A stretch of DNA of 64,000 nucleotides. Source: Bacteroidales bacterium (lineage in GTDB: Bacteria > Bacteroidota > Bacteroidia > Bacteroidales > UBA932). Made by a program: the position numbers and the translations under genes. Location of the stretch: assembly GCA_022648545.1 (NCBI GenBank), contig JALCMP010000002.1:184784-248783 (forward strand), in the 5' to 3' direction. The notes below the pieces were generated by a model. That model worked only from the letters and a program-made list of their open reading frames with translations, was not told the origin of the DNA and did no database searches. This document shows, in pieces, positions 8,042 through 17,033 of this stretch (positions within the stretch are counted from its first letter, which is position 1; the number at the start of each line of letters is the position of its first letter).

Positions 8042-10171
8042 TTAATTTACGATTATGTCCTTTTGCAAAATTTCTTCCGAACCGTCGCTATATTCTATAT
8101 AAGCCTCTATTTTTTGAGCTCCGCAGTTTTTAAATCTATAAATATCAGAATTAACAGAATATCCGTTTATTTTCCATACGATTTTTTTTGCGTCATCAGG
8201 AATATTAAGCAATCTTAAACGGACCTCTTTTCCGGAGGTATATGTGCTCTCTACATATATATACGGGTATTCGGAACTTACGTCTCCGGTAGAAAACACA
8301 TACGAAGAATAATCTCCCGAACCTTTCCCCGCAGCATATCTTACCTTTACGTCATATTTAGTTCCGGGCAGCAGATTCTTTATATCCAGGACTGTATTAC
8401 ACAAGCCGGTTACCGTCTTATATGCATCTTCCGCCTCCGCATCTGTTTTATATGATACGGTCCAGGTTCCGTCCGGAACGTCTCCTGCTCCGTCTGGATA
8501 AGAAGCTCTCCATGATATAACAGCTTCTCTCTGGTATATTTCCGCCGAGAAATCCGATGCCCCCGGAAGCGATGCATCATAAAAGGACGTAGCCGCCGTA
8601 TTAAAAGATATGTCCTTCCCCGAAAAGTATATATTTTCTATTCCGACTCCCAGAAAACGTTCTTTCCAGTCTTCCAGAATAGGTTTGCTTTTATCGTCAA
8701 GGGATGTGTTGCCGGAGGCTCCGGGGTAAAACAGACAGGACAGATCCTCCGCGGAAACATCTCCGGAGGCACAAACCACACAGGCACATGGATGCTCCGA
8801 ATATGCATTTATATTATTATAGTTCCATCTCGACAAAGAAGTCATTCCTCCGTAAACATTCAGCGATTTATCTACATGGTAGACCACCATGCCGGACCCT
8901 CCTATATAGGAATCCCATCCGGTCGCACAACGGCACTCCAGCAGGAAATATTCGTTATTTACCGTAGAAGGCAGCCTGAAGATCTTGTCGGCACAGGAAA
9001 TTTCCGGCAAGAAATAAGACGTATCGGCCTTTAGGATTTCTTCTTCATAGATGCCGAGGATTTCCCTCTCTATGGAAGTATAATATGGCGGGGTTCTTCC
9101 GCCGTTCAGGAAGTTTCCCTCGTCCATGACCGACAGACTACCCCACAGCCCGTTCGATTCTCCCCCTGTTTCATAATTGGTATCATACATGTCAGGCAGA
9201 CCGAGGGCGTGGGAAAACTCATGGCAGATCATTCCTATGGAGGCGAAATTACCGCCTTCGTTGCCGGAGAGTTCGGAAGTGCATGTGTAACCGGCAATAT
9301 AAACTCCTCCGAAGTTTATATGCTTGGATGAGATGTCGCAGTATTGTGGCCATATCGTTCCGCTGCCTCCGCCCTCCGCGGAATTATACCCGGCAAAGAT
9401 TATTTCAACGTTGTCTGCGAATCCGTCGCCGTTGCAATCGTAATTTGAGAAATCCACGCCTTCGGAAACCGCTGCCGAACATGCGTCTTTCAATAAGGCC
9501 AGGGTATTGTCCCCGGCATCTCCGGAAGCTTCTTCATAATAGGCCTCGGGATGATCCAAAGAAACCTTCGGAGCAACGTCGAATACGAAGGAACAGCGGC
9601 CTCCAAAATTATCATAAAGATAATCTGACAAACTTCCGGAGGCGCCGTCGTCAGAATACCCCTTCTCATTAAGGTATCTGTATATTTTGTCCTCCACGTC
9701 GGCAGTAGTGAACTTAACATCCGAAAATTCTACGGATATGACTATCGAACGTATCTCGGGCGATGCACCATACATAACCGTTTTTACAAGAGACTCACCC
9801 GTGAAAGAATTCCGGGCGAACGAATTAAGAGCCCTCCTTGCGGATTCCGCGTTATAAAGGACTGCTGAAGGCACGGATGTTGCGGAACCTTCCACATTTC
9901 CGGGATTTTCAGATATCCTTGAAGACGTAATATGCAGCTTTCCGGAATCGAAATTTGCATAATAAAGATATCCGTCGCCGCCGAAGGCTGCCAGATAACC
10001 GTTTTTAAGTTTTATATAATGAAGATGTTCATCGCCGCATATCCGCGCCTGCACCAGAGAACCGTCGGGTTGTCTTAATTTTACAAAACCCGGAATTCCC
10101 CGCGTTGCAAAAGCGCTTATGCAAGATAAAAGGGAAATAATAAAAACAACGGTTGTAAAATAATGCTTCAT
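8042..10171 (-). CDS. Secreted M6-family metallopeptidase with fibronectin type III domain
   Basis: A 709-residue exported protein. The start at ATG 10171 (MKHYFTTVVFIISLLSC) gives a clear signal peptide; a longer in-frame reading would cross the opposite promoter. The zinc site HEFSHALGLPD, near residue 315, is the HEXXHxxGxxD metzincin-like motif of the M6 (immune inhibitor A) family, and a calcium-type loop DCNGDGFADN precedes it. Around residues 545-630 is a fibronectin III module, followed by a C-terminal beta domain. No T9SS sorting signal is evident. A weak promoter TACTTTTT lies at 10181-10188. The substrate is unknown. Confidence 0.88.
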   Translation of the reverse strand: MKHYFTTVVFIISLLSCISAFATRGIPGFVKLRQPDGSLVQARICGDEHLHYIKLKNGYLAAFGGDGYLYYANFDSGKLHITSSRISENPGNVEGSATSVPSAVLYNAESARRALNSFARNSFTGESLVKTVMYGASPEIRSIVISVEFSDVKFTTADVEDKIYRYLNEKGYSDDGASGSLSDYLYDNFGGRCSFVFDVAPKVSLDHPEAYYEEASGDAGDNTLALLKDACSAAVSEGVDFSNYDCNGDGFADNVEIIFAGYNSAEGGGSGTIWPQYCDISSKHINFGGVYIAGYTCTSELSGNEGGNFASIGMICHEFSHALGLPDMYDTNYETGGESNGLWGSLSVMDEGNFLNGGRTPPYYTSIEREILGIYEEEILKADTSYFLPEISCADKIFRLPSTVNNEYFLLECRCATGWDSYIGGSGMVVYHVDKSLNVYGGMTSLSRWNYNNINAYSEHPCACVVCASGDVSAEDLSCLFYPGASGNTSLDDKSKPILEDWKERFLGVGIENIYFSGKDISFNTAATSFYDASLPGASDFSAEIYQREAVISWRASYPDGAGDVPDGTWTVSYKTDAEAEDAYKTVTGLCNTVLDIKNLLPGTKYDVKVRYAAGKGSGDYSSYVFSTGDVSSEYPYIYVESTYTSGKEVRLRLLNIPDDAKKIVWKINGYSVNSDIYRFKNCGAQKIEAYIEYSDGSEEILQKDIIVN

Positions 10172-10218
10172 ATTTAGCCTAAAAAGTATCGTCAATATAA
10201 GAATTCCAGTAAAATTAG

Positions 10219-10226
10219 TAAATTTG
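10219..10226 (+). promoter_or_regulatory. Promoter -7 element for the GT2 gene
   Basis: TAAATTTG fits TAnnTTTG and ends only 9 bases before ATG 10236, so the transcript would be nearly leaderless. Confidence 0.6.
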
Positions 10227-10235
10227 TTTCCTATT

Positions 10236-10970
10236 ATGAACAAGACATCCGAATATAAATTTACGGTTATCGTTCCGTTTTACAACGAGGAAGATAATAT
10301 TAATAATCTGGAAAAGAAACTATTCGAATTTACGGAAAATTCCGCAATGAGTCCTGCGGCCGTGCTGTTCGTCGACGACGGTTCCCGTGATAATGGACCG
10401 GCTCTGGTTCAAAAGGCCTGCGGGAGGCATGATAATTTCTTTTTTATTTCCCTTGTGGGAAATACCGGATTGAGCGGAGCTCTTAAAGCCGGAATAGATA
10501 ACTGTTACTCGGAATATCTGGGGTATATAGATGCCGATCTGCAAACGGATCCCATGGATTTTAACCTGCTGCTTAAATACGCGGAAGATTTCCCCCTTGT
10601 TACCGGCATAAGAGCCAGAAGAAAGGATGGATACTTTAAAAAGCTGCAGTCGAAAATAGCAAATGGATTCAGACGGATGATGACTCATGACGATGCGGTC
10701 GATACCGGATGTCCGTTGAAAGTTCTGCATTCTGATTATGCCAAAAGGATGCCTATGTTTACCGGCATGCACAGGTTCATACCGGCCCTGATACAATTGC
10801 AGACCGGAGGACGGATGAAGCAGATTCCCGTAAGACATTATCCCAGAACCGCCGGAGTTTCAAAATATCATTTGTGGAACAGGCTCGTTTCTCCGTTTAA
10901 GGATTGTTTTGCATACAGGTGGATGAAACACAGGTACATCAATTACGGAATAGGCAAAAGCAATTTGTAA
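10236..10970 (+). CDS. Family 2 glycosyltransferase, dolichyl-phosphate-mannose-synthase/ArnC type
   Basis: A 244-residue GT-A enzyme. VIVPFYNEEDNI opens the fold, FVDDGSRDN is the nucleotide-sugar site and YIDADLQTDP is the metal-binding DxD region (DAD). It resembles DPM1/ArnC enzymes that put a sugar on a polyprenyl phosphate, but lacks the two C-terminal membrane helices of ArnC. It is followed by a LAB_N membrane protein and a GT39 transferase, so it probably makes the lipid-linked donor used by GT39. ATG 10236 is preferred over TTG 10224, which lies in the promoter. Confidence 0.85.
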   Translation: MNKTSEYKFTVIVPFYNEEDNINNLEKKLFEFTENSAMSPAAVLFVDDGSRDNGPALVQKACGRHDNFFFISLVGNTGLSGALKAGIDNCYSEYLGYIDADLQTDPMDFNLLLKYAEDFPLVTGIRARRKDGYFKKLQSKIANGFRRMMTHDDAVDTGCPLKVLHSDYAKRMPMFTGMHRFIPALIQLQTGGRMKQIPVRHYPRTAGVSKYHLWNRLVSPFKDCFAYRWMKHRYINYGIGKSNL

Positions 10971-10982
10971 CATATTCCTCTT

Positions 10983-11630
10983 ATGCGAGAAATAGCGGAA
11001 AAGATACTCCACGACTGGATTTACATAGTAGGATTTGCAGCGCAGGCTCTGTTTGCTGCAAGGATTTTATTTCAATGGATTTTGTCAGAAAGAGCGAGGA
11101 AGGTGGTTTCCCCCTCTATTTTCTGGATTCTGAGTCTTATTGCATCCTATCTTATGTTTATATACGGATGGTTCAGAAATGATTTTGCAATAATGCTCGG
11201 GCAGATCATTTCATACTATATATATATATGGAATCTGAACGAAAAGGATATATGGAAAAAGGTTCCTTTCATAATAAGATTGTTGCTTATAGTGACTCCG
11301 GCCGCAGGCGTGACTTATATTTTAAGCGACTGGCACGAATTTGTGTCGCAGTGCCTTAATAATGCCGAAATACCGACTCTGCTGGTAATTTACGGATCCC
11401 TGGGACAGATAGTATTCACGCTGCGGTTCGTTTATCAGTTCATCTATTCGAAAAAGCATAATGAATCTCTTCTGCCGTCGGGTTTCTGGATACTGAGTCT
11501 GGCCGGATCGTTCATAATAGTATCATACGGTGTAATGAGAATAGATCCGGTACTTATTCTGGGACAGTCGCTCGGCTTCTTTTCGTATACCAGAAACCTT
11601 GTATTGAATTATAAAAACAGAAAGCGGTAA
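10983..11630 (+). CDS. Duplicated LAB_N (lipid-A-disaccharide synthase N-terminal domain) membrane protein
   Basis: A 215-residue membrane protein made of two copies of the LAB_N domain. The repeats align as FAAQALFAARILFQWILSE ... SPSIFWILSLIASYLMFIYG and YGSLGQIVFTLRFVYQFIYS ... LPSGFWILSLAGSFIIVSYG, each ending in a short LGQ segment. Stand-alone LAB_N proteins sit between ArnC-like and ArnT-like genes in many bacteria and probably help move or hold the polyprenyl-linked sugar. It is not LpxB: the glycosyltransferase domain is absent. Its TAA stop overlaps the GT39 start by one base. Confidence 0.85.
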   Translation: MREIAEKILHDWIYIVGFAAQALFAARILFQWILSERARKVVSPSIFWILSLIASYLMFIYGWFRNDFAIMLGQIISYYIYIWNLNEKDIWKKVPFIIRLLLIVTPAAGVTYILSDWHEFVSQCLNNAEIPTLLVIYGSLGQIVFTLRFVYQFIYSKKHNESLLPSGFWILSLAGSFIIVSYGVMRIDPVLILGQSLGFFSYTRNLVLNYKNRKR

Positions 11631-13267
11631 TGCCATACAATAAAAAATATATAAGATTGCTGCTTATATTCCTGGCTTTCCTGCCTGTTATGCTATTAAG
11701 GGATTTTACGGCCGATAATGAACTGAAATACCTTAGTATAGCAGACGAAGCCATACGAAACGGGCATTTTTTTACGTTCTTCAACCATGGTATAGCATAT
11801 GCGGACAAACCGCCGCTGTACATCTGGATCATAATGATAGGGAAACTCGTTTTCGGACGGCATCTAATGTTCTTCCTTTCGTTGTTTTCGTTGCTGCCCG
11901 CCATGGCAACGGTAATGATAATGGATAAATTCACACGTAAAATATTATCCGACAGAGAACAGGCGGCTGCCGAAATAGTTACTTTCGGAACGCTTTACTT
12001 TATGGCTTCTGCTTTTGTTGCAAGGATGGATATGCTTATGACAATGTTCATAGTCCTGTCCTTTTATACATTCTATAAGATGTATGAGTCCTTCAAAAAC
12101 TGCGGCAAAATAAAGAAGACTGACGGCTTTCTGCTTCCCGCATTCATTTTTCTCGGCCTGTTTACGAAGGGCCCGATTGGAATAATTCTCCCTGTGGTAG
12201 CCATAATAGTATTTCTTATTTCAAAAAAAGAAGCAAAGCTTATAACGAAATTTCTCGGGTTCAGAACGTGGACTGTTCTTGCGGCATTGTGTGCAATATG
12301 GTTCGCATGCGTTTATTTTGAAGGAGGTAAATCATATCTGAATAATTTGCTTTTCAATCAAACCGTAAACAGGGCCATTGAAGCGTCCGAGCACCGGAAA
12401 CCTTTCTATTTTTATTTTGTAAGTTATTGGTTTACTGTTGCTCCCTGGTCACCGGCAGTCGCAATATGCATAATTGAAGGTATCCGCAGGAAAGCATTCG
12501 GAGGCAATGTAATGAGACTTTTTGCTGCCGTTTCCCTGTCTCTTTTCATAATGTTGTCGGCTTTCAGTTCCAAACTTGAAATATATCTACTGCCATGCTT
12601 TCCGTTCCTTATATATATGTCAATCATAATAATAAAGAACAATGAAAAGTCTCCGCTTATAAAATGGTCCGTGGCCATTCCGGCAATCATTTTCGTCATT
12701 TCTTCAGCTGCGGCATTTTTCTGGAAAAGTCTGAGCATTAAATGTGGAATTCCGCAGATAATGGCATCCATAGCTGTTCCGGCCCTGTTCATCCTGGCGG
12801 CCGGAGGCATTGCAGGCCTTGTTTTTCTTGGACGGGGACACGTAATAAAAGCCATGGAATACATAAGTATAGCCATCATTCTAATGCTTTTTACAGGATC
12901 TCTTTCCATAAACAAATTCAACAACATGATAGGAATGAAAAAGGGATGCGAAAAGGCTATGCAGCTTGGAAGGAAACTCGGCACTGAAAGATACGCCTAC
13001 TACGACTTTGCTGCCGGAGGAAATTTTGACGTATATTTCAGGGAAAACTATGACGAACTTCTGGCAAAAGGCAAATCGCCGCTGTCAAAAGAGGAAATAA
13101 AAGATTTCGCCCTTATTAATATAAAAAAGGGAAGTCTTGGGTTTGATATGCCTACCATATTATTCGTTAAAAACAGAGATATTAAAAAAGACAAAGGATT
13201 GAAAAAATTCTACGACGAAAACGAACATTATATTTTTGGGGAATACTGCGTGATAGGTATTAAATAA
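11630..13267 (+). CDS. Family 39-type glycosyltransferase (ArnT-like)
   Basis: A 545-residue membrane protein of the PMT/ArnT GT-C superfamily. The first periplasmic loop holds the acidic motif DFTADNELKYL with the expected catalytic Asp, followed by YADKPPLYIWI, a hallmark of ArnT-like enzymes. About 12 hydrophobic helices follow, then a C-terminal soluble domain of about 100 residues. It would transfer a sugar from a polyprenyl-phosphate donor to lipid A or another envelope acceptor. It is coupled to the LAB_N gene by a TAATG overlap. Confidence 0.88.
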   Translation: MPYNKKYIRLLLIFLAFLPVMLLRDFTADNELKYLSIADEAIRNGHFFTFFNHGIAYADKPPLYIWIIMIGKLVFGRHLMFFLSLFSLLPAMATVMIMDKFTRKILSDREQAAAEIVTFGTLYFMASAFVARMDMLMTMFIVLSFYTFYKMYESFKNCGKIKKTDGFLLPAFIFLGLFTKGPIGIILPVVAIIVFLISKKEAKLITKFLGFRTWTVLAALCAIWFACVYFEGGKSYLNNLLFNQTVNRAIEASEHRKPFYFYFVSYWFTVAPWSPAVAICIIEGIRRKAFGGNVMRLFAAVSLSLFIMLSAFSSKLEIYLLPCFPFLIYMSIIIIKNNEKSPLIKWSVAIPAIIFVISSAAAFFWKSLSIKCGIPQIMASIAVPALFILAAGGIAGLVFLGRGHVIKAMEYISIAIILMLFTGSLSINKFNNMIGMKKGCEKAMQLGRKLGTERYAYYDFAAGGNFDVYFRENYDELLAKGKSPLSKEEIKDFALINIKKGSLGFDMPTILFVKNRDIKKDKGLKKFYDENEHYIFGEYCVIGIK

Positions 13268-13272
13268 ACGAT

Positions 13273-13280
13273 TAACTTTG
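13273..13280 (+). promoter_or_regulatory. Promoter -7 element for the epimerase-alr pair
   Basis: TAACTTTG fits TAnnTTTG, 5 bases after the previous stop and 17 bases before ATG 13298. Confidence 0.6.
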
Positions 13281-13297
13281 TAAAAAATAATTAGGAA

Positions 13298-14335
13298 ATG
13301 AATATTCTGGTAACAGGGGCGGCCGGTTTCATCGGCCACGGGGTAATTGAGGAACTTCTTGAGAGAGGTCATGTGATAACCGGAATCGACTGCATAAATT
13401 CATACTACGATCCCAATCTTAAATACGGACGTCTGCAGGACCTCGGGATAGATAAAGCAAAAATAAATGGTTCGGAAAGTGGAACAAGTATAATAAATAG
13501 CAGGAAATACGAAAATTTCCGTTTTGTGAAAGGCTCCATTATCGATCACGATCTTATGGAAAAGCTTTTCGAAAACGGAAAATACGAAAAGGTAATAAAT
13601 CTTGCCGCACAGGCAGGCGTAAGGTACTCCTTTGAAAACCCTTATTCATATATACAAAACAACATAGTAGGGTATTTTAACGTACTGGATCTCTGCAGGA
13701 AATTTGGGATAAGGCATTTCATATATGCCAGTTCGAGTAGCATATACGGGAACTGCAACAATGTTCCTTTTAAGGAAAGCGAACGTACGGACAATCCCGA
13801 AAGCATATATGCGGCTACTAAAAAAAGCGACGAGCTGATGGCGAGGGTTTATAGTTCGCAGCTCGGCCTTCCAACTACGGGACTAAGATACTTTACGGTT
13901 TACGGGCCATGGGGCAGACCGGATATGGCGCCTTTTCATTTCATGAAGTCCGTGCTCGAGGGCCGTACGATAAAAGTCTTCAATAACGGTAATCTCAGCA
14001 GGGATTTCAGCTATATCGCCGATATCGTAAACGCAACATGCAAAATAACGGAAGACGACAGATTTTCCCAATCTGCATATTCGGATAAAGCCTTATGCAA
14101 GGTATACAATATAGGGAACAGTTCTCCCGTAAAGCTTATGGACTTCATAGGCACCATTGAAAAGATAGCCGGAAGAACAGCCATAAAGGAATTCGTTGGC
14201 ATGCAGCAGGGCGACGTATACAGGACTTATGCCGATACATCCGAAATAGAGAAAGATTACGGAATAAAACCTTCCACTTCTCTTGAAAAAGGATTGAAGG
14301 ATTTTTATAAATGGTACAGGGATTTTTATAAATAA
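13298..14335 (+). CDS. NAD-dependent sugar epimerase, UDP-glucuronate 4-epimerase-like
   Basis: A 345-residue extended SDR enzyme. The NAD fingerprint is GAAGFIG at residues 7-13. The catalytic set is SSSSIYG and YAATKK (YxxxK). The combination YDPNLKYGRLQDLGI near residue 37 and FTVYGPWGRPDMA is typical of UDP-glucuronate 4-epimerases (LpsL/CapI type). It probably makes UDP-galacturonate or a related sugar for envelope glycans. It has its own promoter and is followed two bases later by alr. Confidence 0.85.
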   Translation: MNILVTGAAGFIGHGVIEELLERGHVITGIDCINSYYDPNLKYGRLQDLGIDKAKINGSESGTSIINSRKYENFRFVKGSIIDHDLMEKLFENGKYEKVINLAAQAGVRYSFENPYSYIQNNIVGYFNVLDLCRKFGIRHFIYASSSSIYGNCNNVPFKESERTDNPESIYAATKKSDELMARVYSSQLGLPTTGLRYFTVYGPWGRPDMAPFHFMKSVLEGRTIKVFNNGNLSRDFSYIADIVNATCKITEDDRFSQSAYSDKALCKVYNIGNSSPVKLMDFIGTIEKIAGRTAIKEFVGMQQGDVYRTYADTSEIEKDYGIKPSTSLEKGLKDFYKWYRDFYK

Positions 14336-14337
14336 TC

Positions 14338-15447
14338 ATGAATACCTCTTCTGATACTTTCGCACAACTGGAATTGAGCAAAAGCGCGATTATCAATAAT
14401 TACAATTATTTCAGAAGCAAACTTTCGCCCTCCACGAAACTCCTCATACTGGTTAAGGCAAACGCCTACGGCCACGGAGCCTCTGACTTCGCAAAAATAA
14501 TGCAGCAGGTAGGAGCGGATTATCTGGCAGTAGCCCATCCCGTTGAAGGAGCCGAATTAAGACGCAACGGAATATCGCTTCCGATAATGGTTCTCACCAC
14601 AGGAACGGACTATTATGATATGATGATAGACATGAGGCTTGAACCGGGAATTCCCGACATGGAATCTATCAAGAAATTCCATGAATCGGTTCTGAAGAAG
14701 GGTATAAAACAATATCCTGTTCATATCGCACTCGACACCGGGATGCACAGGCTCGGATTTATGGAAAATGAAATTGCGGAACTGGAAAAATTTTTACCGG
14801 CACATACGGAAATAAGAGTGAAATCATTATACTCCCACCTCTGCGCCGACGATGAAAAACAACATGATGCATTTACGGAGAATCAGGTATTATTATTCGA
14901 CAGGATGTCGGCCGAATTAAAAAAAAAGCTGCCATATAAGCCCATGCTTCATATACTTAACTCCGCAGGCATAGAAAGATTTCCGCAATACCAGAAAGAC
15001 ATGGTCAGACTCGGAATAGGAATATACGGAATAAGCGCAACAGGAAGCAAAGATCTTCTTCCGGCGGCTTCCCTGACATGCAAGATCCTGCAAATAAAAC
15101 ACGTGGATGCCGGAGAAACTATAGGCTACGGAAGAAACGGGCGATTGAAATATCAGTCCAACGTTATAGCTACACTGCCTCTTGGATACGCCGACGGTAT
15201 AGACAGAAGGCTTGGATGCGGCAATGCCGAATTCCTGGTCAACGGACATATGGCACCCACGATAGGAAATATATGCATGGATATGTGTATGATAGATATT
15301 ACCGGCATAGACGCCTCAGAAGGAGACAAAGTCACTATTTTTGGTAAGGATCCCACAGCCTCCGGACTTGCCGAAAGACTTGGGACTATCCCATACGAAA
15401 TTTTCACGTCGGTGGACAGAAGGGTAAAACGCGTAATAACGGAATAA
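14338..15447 (+). CDS. alr: Alanine racemase
   Basis: A 369-residue PLP enzyme making D-alanine for peptidoglycan. The PLP lysine is Lys40 in VKANAYGHG. Other family blocks are HIALDTGMHRLGF, YSHLCADDE, RLGIGIYGI, IGYGRNGR and NICMDMCMIDIT. The GYADGIDRRL block carries the catalytic tyrosine expected in the C-terminal barrel. It starts 2 bases after the epimerase stop, so the two share a transcript. It is convergent with holA, with no strong terminator between. Confidence 0.95.
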   Translation: MNTSSDTFAQLELSKSAIINNYNYFRSKLSPSTKLLILVKANAYGHGASDFAKIMQQVGADYLAVAHPVEGAELRRNGISLPIMVLTTGTDYYDMMIDMRLEPGIPDMESIKKFHESVLKKGIKQYPVHIALDTGMHRLGFMENEIAELEKFLPAHTEIRVKSLYSHLCADDEKQHDAFTENQVLLFDRMSAELKKKLPYKPMLHILNSAGIERFPQYQKDMVRLGIGIYGISATGSKDLLPAASLTCKILQIKHVDAGETIGYGRNGRLKYQSNVIATLPLGYADGIDRRLGCGNAEFLVNGHMAPTIGNICMDMCMIDITGIDASEGDKVTIFGKDPTASGLAERLGTIPYEIFTSVDRRVKRVITE

Positions 15448-15455
15448 GCTCATAT

Positions 15456-16499
15456 TTATTCCAAAACCTTAGCAATCAGCTCTACAAGCAAATCTCCGTT
15501 GGAAGCCATCCCGGCTCCGCCACCTTTGCTTTTATAATCACATTCCTTTATTGCTGCTATCATTCTCATCGTTCCGGCAATATCGTAATTTCTCAGAGCA
15601 GGCATATAATCCGCCGATCTGCCTCTATATATTCCGGCCTTTTCCATTGCAGCATTGGCATTCATTCCTCCCTTGCGAAAGGAATATTGTATGGAAAGCA
15701 ATTTGGAAGCATAAAAAAACAATGCACCCAGCGTAACCACCAACGGATATTTGGAAGGATTCTCCCCCATGAAACGTGCTATTGAAAACGCCTTGTCGGC
15801 ATCGCGGCGGCCTATCGATCCGCACAACTCAAAGGCGTTGAAATCACGGCTTATCCCTATGTTTTCCTCAACGTCCCCGATACGTATTTCCTTCCTTCCA
15901 TCTTCGAGACTCTTTATCAATTTGTCGAGTTCCAGCACTATTTTTCTAAGACCGTTCCCCGTATGCTCGGCCAATATAGCTGCTGCTCTGTCATCTATAA
16001 CATATCCCCTTCCCTTAAGATATCCGTTTATAAATACTGTAAGGTCGGAATCCCATATAGGCATGGAATCGAACGTTACGGCAGATTTTACGGCCTGTTT
16101 GTAAAAAGAGGTTCGTTTGTCGAGATTGCGTCCCGTAAAAGCCAGAACCAAAACCGTATCCGCAGCCGGATTCTTCATATAATTTTCAAGAGGTTCGGTT
16201 TTTTTGAGATTTTGAGCTTCCTTAACTACAACAAGCTGTCTTTCAGAAAAGACAGGGAATCTTTCTGCCAGAGTAACTATTTCGCCCGCAGATATCTCGG
16301 AACCGTACAATATGGTCTGATTAAAATCACGCTCTGAATCGGAAATTACGTTTTCCAATATAGAGTCCAGTATAAGATCCTGAAAGTATGGTTCCTGTCC
16401 GAACAAAACATAAACCGGGGAGAACTTCCCGCTTTTCAATGAAGAAATTACAGATTCTATTTCAGATAAAATCTTATTGTAAGAAACGTATAAGGCCAT
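15456..16499 (-). CDS. holA: DNA polymerase III subunit delta
   Basis: A 347-residue clamp-loader subunit that opens the beta sliding clamp. The N-terminal region has VYVLFGQEPYFQDLILDSI, the delta-specific block replacing the Walker A of AAA proteins, followed by RQLVVVKEAQNLKK and the helical C-terminal collar (ALFFYASKLLSIQ, RNYDIAGTMRMIAAIKECD). Length is typical of the family. It is divergent from the HsdR-N gene, an arrangement I recall as common in Bacteroidota. A weak TCTCTTTG element at 16546-16553 may be its promoter. Confidence 0.93.
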   Translation of the reverse strand: MALYVSYNKILSEIESVISSLKSGKFSPVYVLFGQEPYFQDLILDSILENVISDSERDFNQTILYGSEISAGEIVTLAERFPVFSERQLVVVKEAQNLKKTEPLENYMKNPAADTVLVLAFTGRNLDKRTSFYKQAVKSAVTFDSMPIWDSDLTVFINGYLKGRGYVIDDRAAAILAEHTGNGLRKIVLELDKLIKSLEDGRKEIRIGDVEENIGISRDFNAFELCGSIGRRDADKAFSIARFMGENPSKYPLVVTLGALFFYASKLLSIQYSFRKGGMNANAAMEKAGIYRGRSADYMPALRNYDIAGTMRMIAAIKECDYKSKGGGAGMASNGDLLVELIAKVLE

Positions 16500-16563
16500 A
16501 TTGTAAAAAGCTGTATTAAATAATCCTTAAAATTATATAAAATAGCAAAGAGAACAAATTTTA

Positions 16564-16571
16564 TATATTTG
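16564..16571 (+). promoter_or_regulatory. Promoter -7 element for the HsdR-N/cca pair
   Basis: TATATTTG fits TAnnTTTG and ends 15 bases before ATG 16587. Confidence 0.6.
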
Positions 16572-16586
16572 CAATAAACTCATGGA

Positions 16587-17033
16587 ATGTCCAGAAATAA
16601 AATGACAGAACGGGAAACGGTATTCGATCCATTAAGAAAAAAAAGAGTTCCCCTGACGCCCGAAGAAGACGTCAGACAAAGATTTATAATATGGATGCAT
16701 GAAAAGAAGGGGTATCCCCTGTCCCTTATGGCCAGCGAATATTCCGTCAAATACAACTCAAGGGATTTCAGATGCGATATCGTTTGCTTCACAAGAGACA
16801 TGGCACCCGGGATAATAATAGAGTGCAAGGCTCCCGAAATCCGGATAAACGGAAAAGTAGCAGATCAGATTGCCAGATACAACATGATCCTTAAAGTAAA
16901 ATATTTAATTATTACAAACGGAGTTGTTACATTTGCGGCTAAATACGACGAATCCGGGGGGAAATATGTTTTCATAAAGTCCATTCCGGATTATAAAGAA
17001 CTTGATGATGGAAATACCGGCTCTAAAAAATAA
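16587..17033 (+). CDS. Orphan type I restriction HsdR N-terminal-like protein
   Basis: A 148-residue protein corresponding to the nuclease domain at the N-terminus of HsdR. The PD-(D/E)xK-like core is visible as RCDIVCF followed by PGIIIECKAP (D...ExK), then the helix VADQIARYNMI and the strand KYLIITNGVV. No helicase motor, methylase or specificity gene is nearby, so it is not an R-M system. It overlaps cca by about 29 bases, suggesting a housekeeping nucleic-acid role, possibly related to tRNA or DNA repair. The function is unproven. Confidence 0.8.
   Translation: MSRNKMTERETVFDPLRKKRVPLTPEEDVRQRFIIWMHEKKGYPLSLMASEYSVKYNSRDFRCDIVCFTRDMAPGIIIECKAPEIRINGKVADQIARYNMILKVKYLIITNGVVTFAAKYDESGGKYVFIKSIPDYKELDDGNTGSKK

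Noticed and set aside
10983..11630. lpxB (lipid-A-disaccharide synthase)
   Set aside because: Only LAB_N membrane domains are present, twice; the GT19 catalytic domain is absent.
16587..17033. Type I restriction-modification system
   Set aside because: Only the HsdR N-terminal domain is present; no methylase, specificity or motor gene lies nearby.
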